Positions 51,601 to 57,600 of a stretch of 64,000 nucleotides of DNA are shown here, piece by piece. The position numbers and the translations under genes were made by a program. Location of the stretch: NCBI GenBank assembly GCA_012934845.2, contig WNNJ02000467.1, forward strand, positions 62,001 to 126,000, given 5' to 3'. The notes below the pieces were generated by a model, which saw only the letters and a list, made by a program, of their open reading frames with translations, had not been told where the DNA came from and searched no databases. The first letter of the stretch is position 1; every line of letters starts with the position of its first letter. This DNA comes from Pomphorhynchus laevis. Taxonomy: Eukaryota; Acanthocephala; Palaeacanthocephala; Echinorhynchida; Pomphorhynchidae.

Positions 51601-54600
51601 AAATATGGTATGCATGAATGCTCCTGCAAAAATATGTTTCTTGTAAATTTAAATATGTCATCTTTTGGCACGGAGGCGATGCTGTCGATTCTTTTATTCT
51701 AAAGAAGGTTTCACTCATGGAGATTACCTTGCTATGACAACTTTTACCGCTGCATAATTGCCTCTTATAAAGCGTTTGCAAGAAGTTCCTGATCACCGGT
51801 GTTTTGCAGATTACACACATTTTATTGTGAATCCTATTGAAATAAAAAATATAAAATTGAATACTGTAAATTGGTCCGGTCAACGGTTTCTATCTCAACG
51901 AAGACAAATGTCGCCTGCTGGTACATGAAGAAACACTATGCATTAGTTACATTAGTATTTTTTGATTGGTGACTAAAAAAGTAAATGATGGATTGAGAGT
52001 TCTTGGATCAGCTGTTATAGCAGTACAGTATGTTCGTAAATATGCGTCAAGAAATGTCGATAAATGGTTGCTAATCCTCTCTAATCTCGTTCGTGTCAAA
52101 AGATGGTCACGTTGCTTTTACTGCTTTAGCACAAGCATTACAGTTTAAATAGACGTTTTTATTGCGCACATGTAGAGTTGAGTCAGTACTTACTCAAAGT
52201 ATATTGTGATTTTTACGTCATCACATTTTTCCATCGATGCTCTGAGTGCGTCCTGAAAGTGATATCTTAAATTTAATCGATTTACCTCTCCGGAATTGTG
52301 GTCTAGGTTTAGTTAATCTTTGGAAACCAATGTGAATCATCTTTTCGATTCTTGGTGAAAATAAGTAATCATATTTTAGGAGCGTTGACCGAATCTTTAC
52401 CACATCATGCCCAGAAACAAGCTGTGTATAGTATAAGGCGAGAAAAATATGAGTTTTACTATAACAGAATTTCCGACATAAAAGCTGCGTTTCCTACAGC
52501 TTTAAAGCACAGCATTATCCGACATGTAATTGTTTAATTTTAAGTCATTATTCTATATTGCTAATTTATTGTCTAATACTCCAGGTAAACTCATCTTTTG
52601 CCATTATTTCAGTCAACTTGTAAGCGACCTACGTGTCTGCATGTAGGTCGCTTAAAAAATTAATAAATCTATGTTTCTATAATAATTATAATATATTTTT
52701 ATATTATAATTTATATTATCATTTTTTATGATAATATAAATTATCATAGATAAATTATGATGCAACCTGAAAGTTGTATCTTAAATTTGACCGAGTTACC
52801 TCTCCGAATAGAAAGATAATTAATTAATCCGGAATAGAAAGAAATAAAATGTATAAAAAGTTATTATTATGGATTGCCACATATAGAAATTTTATTTTAG
52901 TAATTAAGTAATTAAATTATTTTTAATAAATGCTACTTTTACTATTATTGTAATTATTTATAGTTTAGTTATTTAATAATTAAAATTTTCTATAATTTTA
53001 AATATAAATATAAAATTTATTTTTTAATAAATGCTACTTTTACATTTTTTCACAAAATAATGTAAAAAATAAATAAACATTTTAAAATATATAAATGTAT
53101 CAATGATTATTTTCAATATTAGCTCAAATTATAATTATATATTTATTTTAGTAAATGGTAATTTAATAAAATTTTAATAAATTATAATTACAAAAATTAA
53201 ATTTATTTATTTTGAAAAAAATAATTATTTTCATAAATTCTACTCTTCTATAAAATTATCATTGATATTTTGTGCTATAGAAAATAAATTGTTAACTCTG
53301 AATTATTTAATTCTCAGAAATTCCATAAAACTTCATTAGAACTGAAATCCTTTTTCACAGATCAGATAATATGTTGTGATTATATTTGTAAATTACTTTA
53401 TATCGAGTAAATTAAATCGTAAAAACTTTTATTAACATGTAATGCTTAAATAATATTGATTCTTTTTAGACAAGTTCACATTACGAGTCTATGTGAAATT
53501 ACAACTAAAAACTGTCCTTACAGCGGTGAACAGCTTAAGCGGTATGTTCTGATTATATTAGCTAAATCCGTTGAGCATTCTTTAATCATGTTTCTTAACT
53601 CATTTGCACAGATTGTTAGTTAATCTAGAATTAATAAAATTCTGTAGTTTTAGTTGACAACATGTTATTACTTTTTTTATTGATTTATCTTTTTCATTAT
53701 TTTATTTTTTATAAATAAATAATAAGAAAAAATATAAAAAATAATAATTAAAATTAAAATAAAATAAAGTATAAAAATAAAATAAAACAGATTAGTTAAT
53801 AATAATCTTTTACAGCATCTTTTTAAAATATTTAAAGTCACGTCAGGTTTAGTATTCGGCATAATAATATTGGAGTTTTTATGAATGTAATAAGCCTCAA
53901 GAATTTTTCTATTTAAACAATTGGTTTCTTTTGCTAAAAAACAGTATTATTATAGTCAATATTGTGATCTAAATTTAAACTATGGTCTACATTAGCGCTA
54001 CTGAGGCCCTTTTTGAGTGTATTTGTATTGTTTTAATCTAGTCTCTAATGGTTGGACTGTCTGACCCACATATATTTTATCGCATTTTAAACAAGAAATT
54101 TTATAAACAACTCCATCATTATCATGTTTGGGTTTCTTTTTTAAAATGTTGTGTAACTTCGGTATTTTATAATATACAAAACAATATTTAAAGTATTTAA
54201 CGTTTTATTGTTTTCAATAAATCTTTTCAAATAAATATTCCAAAATTATTTATAAATGGTAATCCTATGTATTCTTTTCTCGTTCTGGGCCAAAAACAAC
54301 TTGTTTATCCTTTTTGGTACTTTTGTAGAAAGCCTTTTTAATTGTCCGTGATGGAAAACCGTTTTTATCTAATAGAATTCTCATTATCTAATTATTTGTT
54401 TCAAGCTCATTTACATCGGAAACAATCCTCTAAATTCGAAAAAACAAAAAATTTGCAGCAGATATTTTCCAAGATGTTAAACATTGGTATTCCACGAAAC
54501 AATATTTAAATTATTTAATTTTTTAAATAAACGTATGTTTTTAAAATATCATTTGATGTTCTACTAATTAAATCAGCTAACTGAGTCTACGTATTTAATA

Positions 54601-57600
54601 TTATTAAAAATAAACAAAACATAATAATGCGTAATCAAAATTTAATAATTAAATAATAAAATTAATAATTGTTTTTAGATTTTCTATAATTTAAATCAAG
54701 TAAAATAAAATAAAATTTAAAATAAAATTTAAAATAAACGTCATTATTATGAATTGACTAATAAATAACAGACGTTGTATCAGAATAAGAATTAGAGGTC
54801 ATCAGGAGGAACTGCTATGCTATCAGGTTTCGGCCCCTAACTCCTCTACCCAACATAGCAGCGGGGCCAAATACATGCTAATGATGTATTTCCTCTGAAA
54901 TAACTATCTAGTATCTTATTCTAATACAAAGTATATTATTTATTATCCATCCATAAAAATTTGCCACTTAAGAGTTTAAATTTATTCTTTATATTATTGT
55001 GTTGATTTATATATTTTACTATTTTCTGCTTGATGTTATTTTTATAGTAACCTAGTTTAAAATATGTATCTATTAAATTATTTAAATGATTTTGAAGAAA
55101 GCCAATATCATTACATATTGTTGCAATTCTTAAAATTTCATTATTTAATGTATTATATTTTATATTATATGGTATGCATGAATGCTCATGCAAAAATATG
55201 TTTCTTGTAAATTTAAATATGTCATCTTTACGATATAAATTAATAGTAGTTTTAGTTAATGTTAATTTAATGTTCATATCTAGATATACACCTTCTTTAT
55301 CATTAATATTGGTTTTGTTAAGAATAAGGCTTTCTGGATAAATTCATTCACTAATTGAATAAAAATTATTAGAATTAAATACACATGTATCATCAATGTA
55401 TCGAAACATGTATTTCATATATTTATATAGTTTAGATTTAGTTTTTACACAGTTATGAACAAATTCATATTCTATAAAGCTTAAAAACAAGTCAGCTATA
55501 ATTGGGCTACTATTACCACCCATTGGAACACCTTTTACTTGTATAAATATAGATGTCCCCACTTTTAAATAATTTTGATTTATCAAAATATTTAAGGATC
55601 TATTAATTCAATTTTATCCATATAGTTATATTTACTTGATTCTTTATTTTTGTTAGATAGGCGTTATAATTATTATAACATATATATATTTTTCCGAATA
55701 TAAGATTAATTAATTTTTCTAACGTTTCTTTAATATCTACTAAATCTAGATTTGTATAAAGCGTACTAAAATCGTATGTATTTATATTTTGAAAATTTAT
55801 TCCTTTTGTGTGTTCTAAAAATTCCTTTGTAGAATTAATACTGAAATAGTGTTTTATACCAGTATTAATTTTCGATTACCTTGCAATATTTTTTAAAATG
55901 TGCTTTAATTACTTTAAGTATTTTATTCATATAGACAGAAAGTGGTTTTAATGTACATTTAAACGCACTACATATGAACCTAGGTTTTATTGGATTTTTA
56001 TGTAATTTTGGATTCCAATATAATATAGGTATAGTTTTATTATCTGATTCAACCTTTATACCCTTTTTATCCATTATAGAACAGTGACTTGTAATAATTG
56101 TTTCTAAACTCAACTCACTACGTTCATATGTTGGATTTACATTTAAATCATTAGAATTAACCTCTTTCATTAGTATATCATAATAAAGCTTTTTGCATAT
56201 GAAGACAAAGTTATTACTAGCTTTATCAATAGTTGTTATTATATAGTTATCCTTTAATTTAGTAAGTTCTTTATACATATCTTTATTAATTTTATCTTTC
56301 CTTTTATAATTGTTTGTAATTTTCATTTTATTTTGAATTTTATCAAATATATAATACTTTTACAATTGCATTCTGTTTCCATTATGTTTCTAATATTATC
56401 GTTACATATTGATTTTAATTCTTTATTATAATTACAAATTTTTCGTTATAATGGTGGTAGGAGTTTATACCTTATTTTAGGAAATATATTTACTTAAATC
56501 TGACCCTATTATTTCTTTACTTTTAGAATTATTTAAAAGTCCGGCTATATTTATGTTATCTATACATTTATTAATGAAGTTTATGGTTAATAAACTAATA
56601 AACGACGACATTACATTTTTTACATTTATCTTAGTTTGAAAATATACTCCGTTCACAATTGCCAAGCATTGCTAAAGTGGTTTTTAAATTACTTAAGCTG
56701 TATGTTCTGATAATATTAGTTATTTATCATATCTTATATTTCGTTATAGGTTTAGTTCAAATAACAAAAAAAAATTTTATTCCAAAGTAAAATACAAAGA
56801 ATTACAATCTATAGATTAAATAATAGGGTCAGATTATTTTATATAATATTGTATATTAAAATATATATTATATTGTATTGTATTATTCTAAATTATATTG
56901 TATAATATATTTTATATTATATTATGTCATATCTCATATTAGAAGTTTTTGAGGTTATACGTACTCAGAACGTTTTGATATACAAGCGCTATTTGTGTTG
57001 TTTACAGTAAATTAAAAGATTCATCTGCCCCCGAGAATGGGATTAAATCGTGAACATTTTCGTGCGATTATTTTTTACAACTTTCGACGTAGATTAACTC
57101 AGCAGCAGTGCATGAATGAACTTAATTCAACTTTTGGCGATGAAGCTACAACAAGGACCAGTGTTTATCGATGGTATAGTGAATTCAATCGTGGTCGGAG
57201 TTTACTCCAAGACGAATTTCGTGAAGGTCGTCCAAAATCAGTTGTTGTTCCGAAAAGCATTGATGCTGTGCGCGAACTGATATTGCAAGATCGTCATTAT
57301 TATACATTAAACAACATACGAGCATTAGCTCAAATAGCTGACTCACAATAAGTTCGTAAATAAATTAATTAGTTATTAAAATAAGGAAATGCAACGCGAA
57401 ACATTGCTTGGTCCATTCGTAGTCTTCTTTTAAAAGTATTAAGTGAACTGCATCCAACTGTGTCTGCATCAAGGTTGTTCCAAAGCTCAACAATTATTCT
57501 ATCAAATTGCATCGCGCCCAATTTCTGTATCCTGTTTCTTCGAATAGTTAATGAATGACCGCGAAGAACATTTGAACCACGTAGTTGAACCCTACTACGA

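Larger units (their letters stand above)
53660..56665 (-). mobile_element. Penelope-like element (Hydra-type) with GIY-YIG endonuclease, interrupted by a terminal module
   Basis: Minus strand from right to left: N-terminal region (56665-56330), RT (56326-54936), an inserted or internal terminal module (54935-54570), then a linker and a GIY-YIG domain (54300-53680). Domain order RT then GIY-YIG is that of Penelope-like elements. Broken in several places, but the most complete PLE here. It seems to lie inside an exon of the LRR gene. Confidence 0.82.

Noticed and set aside
52620-52655. Rho-independent-type terminator
   Set aside because: The hairpin is real, but the DNA is eukaryotic and intronic, so a bacterial terminator makes no sense.
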